Source: Sphagnum compactum (lineage: Eukaryota > Bryophyta > Sphagnopsida > Sphagnales). Taken from it: 64,000 nucleotides of DNA. A program made the position numbers and the translations under genes. The notes under the pieces were generated by a model that had not been told where the DNA came from, made no database searches, and was given only the letters and a program-made list of their open reading frames with translations. The stretch is taken from contig OZ234504.1 of NCBI GenBank assembly GCA_965153455.1, positions 2,108,001-2,172,000 of the forward strand, given 5' to 3'. Of the stretch, positions 44,633 to 57,019 are shown piece after piece (position 1 is the first letter of the stretch; every line of letters starts with the position of its first letter).

Positions 44633-47455
44633 TGATCTTTTGATTTTCATCTCCTTGTGGCCTGCCGGGTCTATCAACCCGCCGTTAAGCTGCCCGGGGT
44701 TGATGACCGCAACGGCTGCCCGCGCTTGCCCAGCCGGGGCTCGCGCGCTCCTTGTCGTCGTCGTCGTCGTCCTGTTCTGCTGCTGCTGCCGCTGCGGTTG
44801 TAAAAGGGCAGCAGATGCAAGCGCGTTTGTTTCGCGTTGCTGCTGCAGTCGGGAATTTGTTACTCTCTTTTTCGTTGCAGTTTTTTAATCTCTTCGATCC
44901 TTTGTCTCGGATCTGGTGGAGTTCACCAGCATAGCTTCTTTTAAATTTTGTCTGTACACAGGTTCAGAAGCTTTGATCAAACGCCGGCAGCAAAAGGTGT
45001 GTGAATTGGTTGCTTTCTTTTGGAGCGGCGGAGAAGTCGAGTGTCCTGACAGGAGAGGAAGAGAGGAGGAGTCCAAGAGGAGAGGTTGGATTGTGGTGCG
45101 AATCGCTTTTTGCAGGAGAGAAAAACGATTTGGAGGATTATTCAAACTGAGTTGCGTCTGCGAGTTGGATCCGAAGTAGAACAGTAGCAAGATCTTTCTC
45201 GTTCCGGACGCCGTGGATGTAGTTCTTGACGAGTCTTGAATTTCAGATCAACCCGGCGCCGGGGCCGAAGTAGTTCTGCATGAATTTTATTTTATTTTAT
45301 TTGTTTTCTCTAGCTGGCCAGAGATGAGGATTCTGTAGTGTTGCAATATTAAGCATTGAGTGATGAGAGCGAAGATTAGAGAACAGTTTTTCCAGGTGAA
45401 TCCGTTTGGTATTCTTTTTCTCTCCTGTTGTTTTGCTCCTGTGAGCACTCGTCGATAGCTCCGCTCGATAGATTCATATTGTTATCGACAGATTTCGACT
45501 CGCGCGGTAGCTTCTTCTGAAAGTCCTGAGCACAACTTGGAGTGATTAGCATGCGGGAACTGTTTGTGTTTGTTTACTAGATCTAATGTGGAACTTGTTG
45601 GAGGAGGAGGCACTCGGCACTGAGTTTATATTGTTTACAGAGCCGAGAATATTGCTTGTGGAGCAATCACGAGCTGGAGTGATTAGTCGTGGGAGGAGAA
45701 ATCTCTGGTCGTAGCTGCAGGCCGGGAGCCGAATTCTTCGAAACCGCTTCGGTTTGCGCCGAGAGAGACGGAAGGACGGAAGCGAAAGCGTTCAACGAAT
45801 TGCAAAGCTCTTCACGCTGGATCAGAAAATAGCTCTTTGGCAGTCAACAAAGGCAAGAACATGCTCCAGGGGTTGAGAATCGATGCGTGAAGGACTAGTT
45901 CTTACGTAGATGAAGGCCTGGATGCAAGGAACCTGGCCGAAGAATTCTGGTGGACTCCGTCAACAGAAGGTGTGTATGCTGCTGCACTGCTGTTTTTCTT
46001 CCTGTGCTATCGACTTCTTTAATCGAGCAAGAGTCCTTCAATCTCCTTCTCGTCCGAATGCTTAGGAACTTCTTTCTTGACTCCTGCATGCAGCTTATGT
46101 TGCGAAGTCTCGGGATCTTGCGTTCATGATCAGCAGCTTCGCTTTGGTTTCCTTTCCAATAATCCTACATCTTTTTTCTTCCTGGTAACAGAAACTAGGT
46201 TTGATGACGATTGGCTGCAAGATAATTACTAGTGTTGACTTTCAAACACGGCTGCCAGAAATTTCATAATGACTAGTTTCAAGGCAATACACAAATGAGC
46301 ACTTCAGAGATCCTGTTGAGCACTGATCCTGTTCCCAGAAAATGAATTGCTGTTGGTGGCCTTAGTTTGCAGCTGACAATCACAATCCTAGAAGTGGAAC
46401 TGGAATGGATAATTGTCCATACTTTTCCTAGTGCTTTTCAGTGTTGAACTTGCTCACAGGTCTCAAAGACACTAGCACACTAGCATAACATATCGTGGGT
46501 TCAAATAGCAAGTTGGCACAAACCCATGAGCCTGTGGTAGCAGGGGATGGGGAACTTCTAGGCACTGTAGAGGATCAGTCATATGTATCAGTAGAGACTG
46601 GAACTTGGCTGTAGTTAACCCAGTGTGTTGCAACTCGGTAATCTGCATCCAATTGTTTTATCCTGGCTCAACAAGATCCAGGCAGTGAAATTCTGATTTG
46701 GTGCCAGTGTGTGTGTATGTGTTTAGATCATGCATCATGGTTCATAACTTGCTTGGCTGGTTCCCAAGTGGTTGAAATACATAAGCAATTAGTGAGGTAT
46801 TTTGATCTGCTACAGTAGTAGTACTAGTGTTGGAGCAATTGGAGTGCACCTGAATGCTGTTGAATTTTCTTTGAAGAGCAGGTCCCTTTGTCTTTTACTT
46901 CCATGGCACAGAAGATTGTAGATCATAGCTGAATCCAGTTTCTCAGCTGTGAAATGGCTATGGATTATTGTAATTGTGTAATTATTGTAAATGTTTTGTC
47001 CCCCTTGCTATGAATTTACTTCAGCACTCCCTATGTCTGTAAGCACACCAGAAGTGAAATCAGTGCCAGTTGTCTTCCTTCACTAGTATATGTTATATGG
47101 CTAAGTACTCATCAATCCCTGACTGACACAAGATGCTACTTGTGAAGTAAAATTTACATTGGCATCCTCATGTTATATGTAGGCAAATTACTTAAGTAGT
47201 CTGTTGCTGTGACGTACCAATTTGGATTAAATGATCTACACAAGTGATAAGGATGGGTGTTGTGTGCTGAAAGTGTTGCTGTTGATGCATGGTGCTGCAG
47301 TGAGAAGGTGAAAAGACTTCTTTGAAAATCCATTTGACTGCATGCCAGCTTTCTGAAAATACACGCAAGGGCCATAGCCAAAAGTAGGCCTGAGGTCCAG
47401 GTTTCAGAATATGGTATACAAGGTGTCACAGGAGTAGATTCACTCAGAGGAAAGG
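44633..47455 (+). promoter_or_regulatory. Promoter and leader of Dof gene 2
   Basis: GC-rich from about 44,640 to 45,300 (with CGT and TGC runs near 44,752-44,790), then more balanced up to the coding start. No convincing TATA box was found. Splice-like sites are present: donors CCAG|GTGAAT (GT at 45,396) and AAG|GTGTGT (GT at 45,970), and acceptor-like GCTGCAG ending 47,300. One or two 5'-UTR introns are therefore plausible, but the exon structure cannot be settled from sequence. Confidence 0.45.
47411..47437 (+). other. Upstream ORF of Dof gene 2
   Basis: ATG at 47,411 opens eight codons (MVYKVSQE) ending at TAG 47,435-47,437, in the same frame as the main gene and 18 bases before its ATG. 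Close spacing allows reinitiation or leaky scanning. The TAG also proves that the main frame does not extend further upstream in the unspliced sequence. Confidence 0.6.
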
Positions 47456-48544
47456 ATGGCCATGGAGCCAAGCAGTTCAGGTAATGAGGAGCAGCAACAA
47501 CAACAGGAGAAGAAGGCAAGTCAGCTATTTGCCCAACGCGCTCTCCAGGAGCGCCGCTTGAAACCACCAGATCAAGTCATGGCTTGCCCTCGTTGTCAAT
47601 CTTTGAACACCAAGTTTTGCTACTACAATAACTATAGTCTCACCCAGCCTCGCCATTTCTGCAAGAATTGCCGCCGCTACTGGACTGCAGGTGGCACTTT
47701 GCGCAATGTTCCTGTTGGTGGGGGTTGTCGAAAAAATAAGCGTGCCAAGCATCGCAATAGTGCAGATGGACAATCATCTAGTGGCACTGCAGGGAACACT
47801 GAAAGTGACCTCTTTGGGGCAGCTGAGCAGCAGCAGCACACACGGTTGGGTTCCTCCTCTGCTAGCTTCTTTGACAGTGAGGAGGGCAAGGTTTTTGCAA
47901 ACTCTCAGGAGGCCACATGGTCCCAGTCACAGGGTGCCAGTCATAGTGGTGAAGCAGGTCTTGCGTTTGCGCACTCAAGCCAAGGTCCAAGTATTGGCCA
48001 ACACTCCCAACCTTTTGAAAGTGGCATCATGAGTCTTGGCTTGTTCAATTCAGTCAGGCCAGATGCAGGATTGACCATGCACACCTCCCAACAGGTGCCT
48101 GGTGGAGATCTGAGTGTCTTTTTTGATAACTCTGCATACAGCAGGGCAGGGGCCTTGGCTGCTCTAAGTGAAGGCCATGGCAGCTACAATCAGACTAATG
48201 GGGAGGAGGAGGCATCTTCTTATGGTAGAGGGGAGATTTGGAGGAATTTGCAGCAGCCTAAGCAGGAAGGCCTGTGGAGCCAGGATCAGGAGAGTATGCA
48301 GGGATCATTGGACTTAAACAGGCAGCAAGCTAAAAGCAAGTTCACAGCACCATCTCTGTCACCTACCCATGGACTGGGTGAGGAGTCTCCACAACCAGCG
48401 GCAGTGGCCTGGCAGCAGACTGCATCTCAGGGAGGTATGCCACATTATGAGGCAGCACCCGAAACCGGTTTTTGGAGCAATTCCGGGTGGCCACCTGTGG
48501 ATATGCATGCATTACATGGATCCGGGGGACCACGACTTCTGTAA
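47456..48544 (+). CDS. Dof-type zinc-finger transcription factor (gene 2)
   Basis: 362-residue Dof transcription factor, expected in the nucleus on AAAG-core promoters. After a short Gln-rich start and SQLFAQRAL, the Dof domain has Cys44, Cys47, Cys69 and Cys72 (Cys-X2-Cys-X21-Cys-X2-Cys) and ends in [11 protein letters not shown]. From the first cysteine through the RK-x-KR end it differs from gene 1 at one residue (Asn for Ile). Later motifs also match gene 1 in order: [44 protein letters not shown] and the C-terminal [15 protein letters not shown] ending LL. The start ATG has A at -3 and G at +4, and an in-frame stop lies 18-21 bases upstream. The coding region is uninterrupted. It has fewer homopolymer runs than gene 1 and is closer to the usual Dof length. 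Confidence 0.96.
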   Translation: MAMEPSSSGNEEQQQQQEKKASQLFAQRALQERRLKPPDQVMACPRCQSLNTKFCYYNNYSLTQPRHFCKNCRRYWTAGGTLRNVPVGGGCRKNKRAKHRNSADGQSSSGTAGNTESDLFGAAEQQQHTRLGSSSASFFDSEEGKVFANSQEATWSQSQGASHSGEAGLAFAHSSQGPSIGQHSQPFESGIMSLGLFNSVRPDAGLTMHTSQQVPGGDLSVFFDNSAYSRAGALAALSEGHGSYNQTNGEEEASSYGRGEIWRNLQQPKQEGLWSQDQESMQGSLDLNRQQAKSKFTAPSLSPTHGLGEESPQPAAVAWQQTASQGGMPHYEAAPETGFWSNSGWPPVDMHALHGSGGPRLL

Positions 48545-49410
48545 AAGCAAAAGGCTTTTGTATACAAATGCACAAATCTTCACACCCCTAAGGGCCACTT
48601 TAGACGCTGGACCAAGACCAATTGAACATGGGCCCAATCTGAAGCACAAATTGGACCCTAGAAGACAAATTGGACCCAGGTCCAGAATAAGTTGGCCGAT
48701 AGGAAAAATGTTTCAAATAAAGTTAGGCAACAGCAGGAACGTTGAAAATTGCTTGCTGGGTTTTTCATTATACTCACAATTGGCCCCATGTTTACAAGTC
48801 AGTGGTCCTCCGAAACAAGAGCAAAATTGTTTTGGTCTAGACCAAGACAAAAATTGGCGTCAAATTCATTTGTGCAACCCAGGTGCCACAGTCATAATTT
48901 CTGGTTTTGTTATTGGTCTTGGTCCAGAGTCTAAAGTTGTCAACGAGTTCGATTTTGAAGCTCTTTCAGCCAATACAATTAATTGCTCAAGAGTAAATTA
49001 GGGCATTTACTTGCTCTTAGTTGTAGTTTCTAAAGTGGCCCTAGTATCTCCAGGGTGCAAAAGTTCTTTGTTTCTATTTCAGGCTCAAAATTCAAATTCA
49101 CATTCTTGAGATATGTGGATTGTTGCACTCAGATGTACGATGATGATCCGTTTACTTGGGAGGGCTTGTCCTCCACATATCTGCTAGCAAGTTATTGACA
49201 AAGGCCTCTTTTTCAGGTGAGTAGCAAACTTGTGTACCACCTTCAGTTCTTCAAATAGTTGCCCACTTTGTGATCAACTCTCTGGGTTCATCATACTTCA
49301 GTTTCTGTAAAGGGCTTTAGTGAGGAGACACCAATTTTATATCTATCCTATCTGTTAGGGAGAATGCTGCAGGAGATTGAATCAGGTTGAGCTTAATAGA
49401 AATAAAGTAT
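48545..49410 (+). other. Probable 3' untranslated region and flank of Dof gene 2
   Basis: Follows the TAA. AATAAA occurs at 48,716-48,721 (about 170 bases past the stop) and again at 49,401-49,406. Either could serve polyadenylation. A long open frame (48,369-49,001) that overlaps the gene's end in another frame is not supported as coding. Confidence 0.45.
48716..48721 (+). terminator. Polyadenylation signal candidate (AATAAA)
   Basis: A perfect AATAAA lies about 170 bases past the Dof gene 2 stop, a usual 3' UTR length for plants. Plant signals are loose, so other sites remain possible. Confidence 0.35.
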
Positions 49411-50519
49411 CTGTGATGATTTCAAACCAATTTGCAAGTCTTGATTGCCTTCCATCCAAGATTGTGATTTGGTGTACCTACAAGTTAGGTTATTGGGTAC
49501 ATTTCTTTTCTTCAGCAATTATATTGTAGCAGAAAAACAGATTTGAACTGGTCGGATTTGTTGAAGTCATTGTTATAGTTTTTGCATTTTAGATGCAGTG
49601 AAATTGGGACACGTGCTTGTTATTGATGTGCACAAGTTTGTTGGGTGCATATATTGTGAACGGAAGGTGCTTGTGGAGGGAAGTTGGCAAGTGGGTAGTA
49701 TAGGTTAGTGTAGAGGTAGTGAAATGTGTGGGCAATGTAACGTGGTTGGGTTGTAGAATCAGCTGGCGCTCAACTTTGGTGCTATATGCAGATGGAATTT
49801 TTTGCAAGCAGTTAAAAACGCTTTGTGATCTGTTTAAATTTTACTAATGTGGAAAGAAAGCTTTGATTAGTTTGGTGTTGTTACGAGACTTTGTGAGACT
49901 ATTGACAGATGGGTGCAAAGTTCACTCATTATTAGTTTGGACAAAAAAGTTGTATGTTCTGAACGAAAAGCAAACCTGAAATTTTCAGTCATGATCTGAA
50001 TGGTGGAGAGAAACCTTAGGAGCTGGACATCCCAAGCAAAGCGTGAATGTGGCAAACCAACCAACCTCCAATAGTTGGGATCCAAGTTGTTTGCAATGAG
50101 AAGGCAGGCAGGCAGGCAGGCAATGGGAGTGAGTGAGTCACTTGTGGAAAGTCAAAAAGTGGCAGCATGATGTTCAGACCAATGAGTGGTGATAATAATA
50201 CAGAGTCACCTGCTTTTGTTCATGACATGTTTTCTTCACAACCTATAATTATTATTGTTATAATAATACTATAATGGGGGGTTGAATACCAATGTTGTTG
50301 TTGTTGTTGGTTGAAGTTCCAACTTGGTTCATTCACCACATTTGATGTTATTGGTACACACACACACAAGATGCCAAAGTTCCATAATCACTCTGTATAG
50401 GGGGGACTTTGGCACATGTGCAAGCAAGCAAGCAAGGTCATTCTTGCTTGTTTCCATCATGTTTGTGGTGGCAATAAGTAAAATCCCCTCTCAAGTTGTT
50501 GAAGAGGTCACAACACTAG

Positions 50520-50553
<34 letters not shown>

Positions 50554-52033
50554 GGTGGTGATGTTGCTGATGATGATGTACATAACAAATTCCTCATCAC
50601 ACTTTCCCATTAGAGAATTGTCAAAAATGCGTAGTACACATACAAATTTGGTTCCCAGTTCAAGCCAAAAATTTTATCCCCAAATCCTAAAAGATCCAAA
50701 AAGGAAAAAAAAAAAGCAAGCATTGGCTATACAGCCTTCATAGCAATGATCACCTAGATGGGTAGGTTACACTTACCCATCTTTAACTAGCCATAGTTAG
50801 GAGGATGGTCAGCCGCATCAATTCATGCACGCATGTAGGGCCACAGTACCTACCTACCTACCTACCTACTTACCATGGAGTGTGGGTCAACCCAAATGAT
50901 TGCTAATGTTCATGTACACCAATTTTGCAAGGACTTTGACGTTCGGTTTTGGACTGAATCTTATGAGTAGCCTACGTATGTAGTTGTTCCTTGTGTGTGA
51001 GTCTAATAATGGATTTTTATTTTTTTTAATCTGTTTTTTTTTTCCCTCATCTTTATGATGTACCTGAAAAGATAATTTTGCCACCCAGAAGATAGTTTAG
51101 CCATTCATAAAATAGTTTAGCCATATTTGGCTATAATAGTTTAAGCATTCTTCACATTTTTTGGGTACATGCTACAATCCCATACAGAAAGATGGCGATT
51201 TTTTTTCAAGTTTAGCTAGGAAAAAATTAAATGGTGGCTACCTTCCTGTGAGAGGGAGGGAAGGAAGGAAGGAAGGAAGGCAGGCAGTTGAGGCCTTGTC
51301 TGTTATGGTGAGTACTTTGCAACTTGAAAGTCCCTTTTGATTTTCTTGATTTTCTTTTTTTTTTTTGGAAATTTATTCCCCAAATAAATTGAAGCTTTTA
51401 CCATCAATAACCATATTGTGAAAAGGGCTTCTCTTTAGCTCACCTATGTATAATATGAAGTCCACACTTTTGAGCAAAGAATATGAGACAAATTACTATG
51501 ATGCTATTGAGGAATGCTGTTGAATGCCCGTCCTCAACTCATTGCTTGAGCACAATTTTCATTTCTAACTTGGTTTTGTTCATCATCATCATTTTTGGGC
51601 TCAGGCTATTACAAAAAGCTTAGGTACCCATTGTGATTCATGTTAATTATTTGTGGTTTTGTCTTTTTTTTTAAATTTTTAATAATGGGCCACTTTGTTT
51701 GATTGGCCCATCACCCAAAAAATTCTAAAAACTTTGATTCAAGGGTCTATATAGCCAGACCTTACCCACTGGTTCTTTATTTGGGAAAGAGAGAGAGCCA
51801 CATCACAATAGGTTCAACTAACTCCCATGTCTTGACTCTTCTAAAATAGTATTAAACGAGTATTAATTGTAACTTCATTAAACTCGGGCATCAAACAATT
51901 GGTTTGGTCTGCACTTACTGGGCTCAAATTTTGTGATGCAGGCGCACTTTCAAACATCAAAATCCAAGTTTTGCAAGACATGCAACTCAAGGAAGGGCAC
52001 AATAGAACAAGCACTTCTTATGTAAACTTGTAA
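49411..52033. other. Intergenic DNA, no gene recognised
   Basis: Contains GGCA (about 50,104-50,121), GTT (about 50,295-50,308), GAT then GGT (about 50,518-50,562), CTAC (about 50,850-50,868) and GGAA (about 51,252-51,281) arrays. A short repeat of ATAGTTTAGCCAT lies around 51,090-51,125. Confidence 0.5.
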
Positions 52034-52248
52034 TGGTGCATTCACACTTGAAGTTAAGTGTGTGTTAAATGAAAATCTAGGTGGCATCCTAGGTGGCACC
52101 CAATGTTAAATGGGCAATAGCGGAATGTTAAGTGAATGTTAGCTTAACATAAAATGTTTATGGTAAGTAAGTGTAAGTCCTAAACGACTAGCATGGTGCT
52201 AGGGTTCTCAACACTAAAGTCCCAAACACCAAGGTGAATGCACCTTAA
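52031..52248. mobile_element. Short TIR element (MITE), about 212 bp
   Basis: GGTGCATTCAC at 52,035-52,045 and its exact reverse complement GTGAATGCACC at 52,234-52,244 are the terminal repeats. TAA lies at 52,031-52,033 and 52,246-52,248, which fits a 3-bp PIF/Harbinger-type duplication if the outermost base pair is mismatched. There is no coding capacity. Confidence 0.5.
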
Positions 52249-53278
52249 AACCTTGCATGATGCATCTCCTTAAGTAAACATTACAATTATTTCCATTTGC
52301 TTTTGGGTTTTTTGTCTTTTTTTTAAATTTGTGTTTATTTCATTTATTTTCATATTCAAAGGCAATTCAATTTTATTTTATTTTATTTCATTTTTTATTA
52401 AACATGGCAACATTTTATCATAGTAAATATGTTTATTATTAATAGGATTTGTTTTCCATTTGCACACATTCTTTTACATTACATTGCATTTTCATTTTGC
52501 ATGTTCATTTTTACATGATGAAAAGAGGAGGGTTAAGTGAATTGTCTTGATTTTGTAAATGTTTTGAGTTCTATTTGGTAGACCTTAAATAGTTAAATCA
52601 AATTGCAAGTTAAAAATTAAAACCACACTTTGGTAGGACAAACTTTTGCTTCAATTTTTTCACTCTTATTGAACAACAATCTTGTGAAAAATGGAGCAAT
52701 CAAGTCAAATTGAAAATAAAATAACAATTGAAAATGAAACAAATGAACTTTTTCATGAAAAGGTTTAATTTCATCTTACAAAACACATGGTATAACAACT
52801 TTCAACATACATGTGAATGCAAACCATGCCATTATTATAAAAACATTTGAGGAGGAAGCCAATAGTCCTTTGAAAAAACTATTCAATAACAACTAACAAA
52901 AAAAAGGCCTAACTTGTTTGGAGGTCAAATACCAAATCTTTTTGTTGCAAAACATCTTTGAAAGTAAAAAATATGATGTGTAGCAAATAAAATTCTTGCA
53001 AGATTTAAGCCTAAGTTTGATTATCAAAAATACTTGCCAATGCAATTTGTGGACAATATTTGATTCAAGTGTCTAGCCTTACTATGTTTTCAAGAAAACA
53101 ATTTTCTCAAGATTAGATATTACTTAACTTGGTGTAAAAAATGAAACAAGAATTTATGTTCTACCCAAATTAACAAAATAAAATATTATAATAGCAAGTT
53201 TTGATTTTTAGATGTTTCAAGGTGCACATGACAGTTTTGTTTTGTGATAAAAAATTTAAAAGCTAAAACTAGCAACCA
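52249..53278. other. AT-rich DNA, probably the 5' part of a decayed hAT element
   Basis: No gene recognised. TTTTA runs occur at about 52,372-52,392. The recognisable transposase begins only at about 53,279, so the N-terminal (BED-finger) half expected here has decayed or is missing. Confidence 0.4.
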
Positions 53279-54735
53279 AAACATGTTAATATTGGTTTGT
53301 TTGAAGCAAAAAAAATTATTAATCAAGCTTCAATAATAAATTTAATAGAATTGCTAAATGAATATGGGTTGAAGAATAAATTTTTTGCTTATGTAAAGGA
53401 TGAGGGGTCAAATTTGAATGTTATAACAACTACCTTAAAGTTTGTTATAAGTTGTTAGTGTTTGGGTTTGGAGGAAAACTTTCAAGTACTTGTTTTGGCC
53501 ATACATGTTTTAAAGCCTATCAATAGGTTACAATAGATGGAAGAATGTGCTGAAATTTCAAGTATGCTTCTATTAAATATGTTCAATTAAATTTGCAAAT
53601 ATGTATAACTTGACTTTAAAAATATGGAAAAAACAAACAAGAATGGAATAAAGCTTGTGATGATTATGTTACCCAACCAATAAAATTAAACATTCTAGTT
53701 AAGACAAGGTAGAATCATTTTTTATTAAATTCATTTTCATAATCATTTTTACAATCATTTTAGATTTTTTACTTGAAATCATTTTTTGAATATAAATTGT
53801 AACTGAAAATGTTAACATTGAATGTTAAACTTTGTTTGCAAGTTTGTTGACAAAATGATTAATATGTTCCAAGACATGTTGTAATTCTAGAATGTTATTA
53901 ACCTTTGTTACAACAAATAGACTATTGTCAAAATTAACGGAAAAATGCCTCCTCTTCTTATATGGCACATTTTTCAAATGATTGTGGACTACCTTTTTCT
54001 AGTTACGGATACTTATGATTTGAATTGGTTATGAAGCCATTGTTGCTAAGTGATGCATTATATTTGTAATAACAATGTGTTTGAAACTAAGAGAAGAAAC
54101 TAAAATCCTACTAACCTTAATCAATTTGATAAAAGATGGTTATAAGGTTGTTTTTGAAAAATTGTCTTTGTTAGTATCTAACATTAAAAAAAAGGCTTTT
54201 GGGGTGTTGAAGTCTTTCCTTTCAGTCCTAAGGAAATATGAAAGCACAAAAACCCATAATATGATTTTTCTATGTTACCTTAGATTTAAAAGTCTTTGCT
54301 TAATATATATTTTTATTAGTTGTAAAAAAGGTGTGACTATTGTTGAAGAATATGATAGGAGATCCTTATATGATCCCATGTTTATCAAATGCCATCATCA
54401 TTTACATCTTGTGTCAAAATTTTAGATTGATTGTGCAAACCAAGTAGTTGATGAATATTGCAATTAAATTTTTTTAATCGACGGCTAACACAATGTCAAA
54501 CTAGTGAAAGAGCTTGTCAATAGAATTTTTTTAATTTTCAAACGATACCAAGTGAATATTAAGGATACCAAATGTCTCCACCATTGGTGGGAAAAGCATG
54601 AACCACGTTTCTTATTATTGGTTTTTTGGCCCACCAAATATTAGGCATCACGTAAGATCACAAATTGAAACTAAAAAGATTTCTTTTAAAACTAACATAT
54701 TAACAAATTAAAAGAGATGTCATTTTAAATAATTA
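53279..54735 (+). pseudogene. Decayed hAT-superfamily transposase
   Basis: Pieces of a plant hAT (Ac-like) transposase appear in order across broken frames. HVNIGLFEA is at about 53,279-53,310, then LNEYGLKNKFFAYVKDEGSN near 53,356-53,415. A KLNILVKTR piece lies near 53,680, and KTHNMIFLCYLRFKSL with VEEYDRRSLYDPM and KCHHHLH at about 54,250-54,410. C-terminal dimerisation-region pieces (KELVNR, WWEKHEPRF) follow at about 54,500-54,610. Many stops and frameshifts are present, so it is inactive. Termini of the parent element were not located with confidence. Confidence 0.75.
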
Positions 54736-55914
54736 CTAATTCATAAAAGTTGATATTTTCAACATGAATTGGCTGAATGATCTTAAGGTCGGTTGCAGAT
54801 CACCTTTTTATTTGGTGGAGTTAATTGAAAAGGGTTTAGACATTAAAATTTAAGCAATTATAGGAATTAGAAGGTTCATTTGAATGGGATGAAGTTGTGA
54901 ACATATGAAATGTTGGAAGCAAAAAAAAATGTTAGTTTTACAATCTTGGATAATTATAAATCTATAAAAGCGAAAAATAATTGAACTCTTGATAATTAGC
55001 TTGTGAGAATTGATTGCTCTTAAATTTGTAAGTAACACCATTTAGAGAAGTTTAATTGATTTATTTTTTCAAAATTTTGATACCTTAGCTAATTTTCTTT
55101 AATCATGAAAAAAACATAAAACCAATTCAATTTTAAAAACTTGTGTGAAGTCCAAAACCAAATTTTCACACAAAACTGAAAACTACCCAATATTGGTTTT
55201 AACTAATGTTGTGCAATTATTTGAATTTATAAAAAGCAATTGATTCTAATATTCAAATTATTTAAGGATTGGAAAACCACTGGTTCTAACGTTTTGAAAA
55301 AATATTAGTCACTAAACTTTTCACTTACTTCAAAAACCTTACAAAATTGAAAGTTTTCATGAATGAATTAATAATGAAGAGGTAGTTTCAAAGTTGATTA
55401 TTTGTTTTCAAGCAAAAGTTTGGAATTGCCTTTTTTTATTCTTCTTGAATAAATTAGTTATATATGAAATATAAAAGGATGAAAGTTCTTCAATGAATTT
55501 TTATTTGCATTCAACTTGCTTGCTAACTTCAAAGTTTTAATATTGGGTTTGGTTATTGGCATATTATTAGTCTTGGCTTGACCACAACTCCCAAAAATGA
55601 AAGAAATTCAAACAAGAAGCAAAATATGCAAGAATGCCCACCTCAATCACTATTGCCATGATTGCATTTCAAAAAGTGAAAATAATTAGTTTTTTTTAAG
55701 TGTAAGAAAAATGCAAATAATCAATTTCCCTTAAGTGTAAAAAGGGCCATTTCATTGTTAAGAATGGGATCTTACATCGGTAGCCTTAAAATGTCCATAT
55801 CTAAGTATGATTTCTTCTTGGGTAATGGGTGGGACAACAAGGAATAGAAGGTGCAATGAACATTTTTTGGGCCTAAAATTTTAGAGTTTTGATTAATGTT
55901 GAGTGGGTTAGGGT
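54736..55914. other. AT-rich intergenic DNA
   Basis: No gene recognised. ACTAATGTTGTG at 55,202-55,213, followed by CAATTATTTGAATTT, matches the inverted orientation of the terminus seen at 22,805-22,843, so a related element begins or ends here. Confidence 0.5.
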
Positions 55915-56928
55915 CAATGTTGTGCATGTAAGTGTAAATCATTTACACTTACATGCCAAATTTTTTACACTTACATTTCATGTTGTATATATTTTGGGAT
56001 TTACATTTACACTTGCACAATATGAATGCATATATATTTAAAAATACACTTACACACATGTAAATTCTTTTGGCATGTAAGTGTAAATCACAATGCAATA
56101 CTCTTATGAAGGTATTGCACTACCATTGTCCTTGGAGATTTGATTTGCAAAAAATGAGAATATTGCACCTCATACTTTTCATCAACTTTTGTGGGTTTTT
56201 TAAACAAAAAGATAAGACCATCACGAAAACAACATGATAAGGGGGAGCTTACTTGAAACAAGTCATTGATGAAGCTTGCAACAATCACTAGGAATTACAA
56301 GATGACCATGATGCCATCACTTAAACCTAACCTACAAAACTTGCAAATGAAAAGGAATAACATGGGGGAGCTCTTTGAAACATGTCATTGTTGGAGCTTT
56401 CAACAATGCAAAAAATTATAAGATATTAACAACACCAATTACACTTGTAAACAACCTCTAAACAAATGGGAATAATTTTGGGAAAGCTCATAAAATCATA
56501 ATGAAAAAAGATTTGCAAGATATCATTTCTCCATATCTAACCTTTTCTTTTCTCCTACCTATCTCCCTCTTCTTTCCTCATGCCTACCATTTGCCCCTTT
56601 GTCTCTCCCTTTTTTTTTTGGGGGTTGAACCCTAGTTGAACCAATTCCACTTCCATAGTTGTTATTTAAGATAATAATAATAATAATAAATATACTATTG
56701 CATATGTTATTGTGTGTAAAATTGTATAAGTGTATGTGTTTAAAAAATAATTACACTTACACTTATTTGGTTTTACATAAGGTGAAATAACCTTACATAA
56801 CTTTACATGTACACTTATATGTCCAAAGCTATATATGTACACTTACACTCATATAAATGTGAATGAAAAATATACACTTACATTTACCCGATTTGTATAT
56901 CAAAAAATCATATACATGCACAACATTG
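55915..56928. mobile_element. 1,014-bp TIR element with subterminal decamer arrays
   Basis: Perfect 16-bp terminal inverted repeats CAATGTTGTGCATGTA (55,915-55,930) and TACATGCACAACATTG (56,913-56,928). Near the ends, the decamer TACACTTACA or its complement TGTAAGTGTA is repeated: left at 55,927, 55,944, 55,966, 56,045 and 56,076; right at 56,752, 56,838 and 56,873, plus variants. Clustered subterminal motifs in both orientations are typical of transposase-binding regions of hAT and CACTA elements. No coding frame was found and no clean target duplication (GGTCAA occurs near both ends). Confidence 0.75.
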
Positions 56929-57019
56929 GTCAAAACCTTTGGTTTGTTTAGTAAGAACCAAACCAAAACGAGGACTAATTTCCAAGATCAGAACTAAAAC
57001 AAAATTTGATTATTTTAGC

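Noticed and set aside
44103-44888. 261-codon + strand frame rich in His, Pro, Ser and Thr
   Set aside because: It runs through the ATC microsatellite and the C-rich minisatellite; repeats of this composition stay open by chance, and no domain is visible.
48369-49001. 210-codon frame overlapping the end of Dof gene 2
   Set aside because: Lies in another frame over a well-supported gene and its 3' flank; no recognisable domain.
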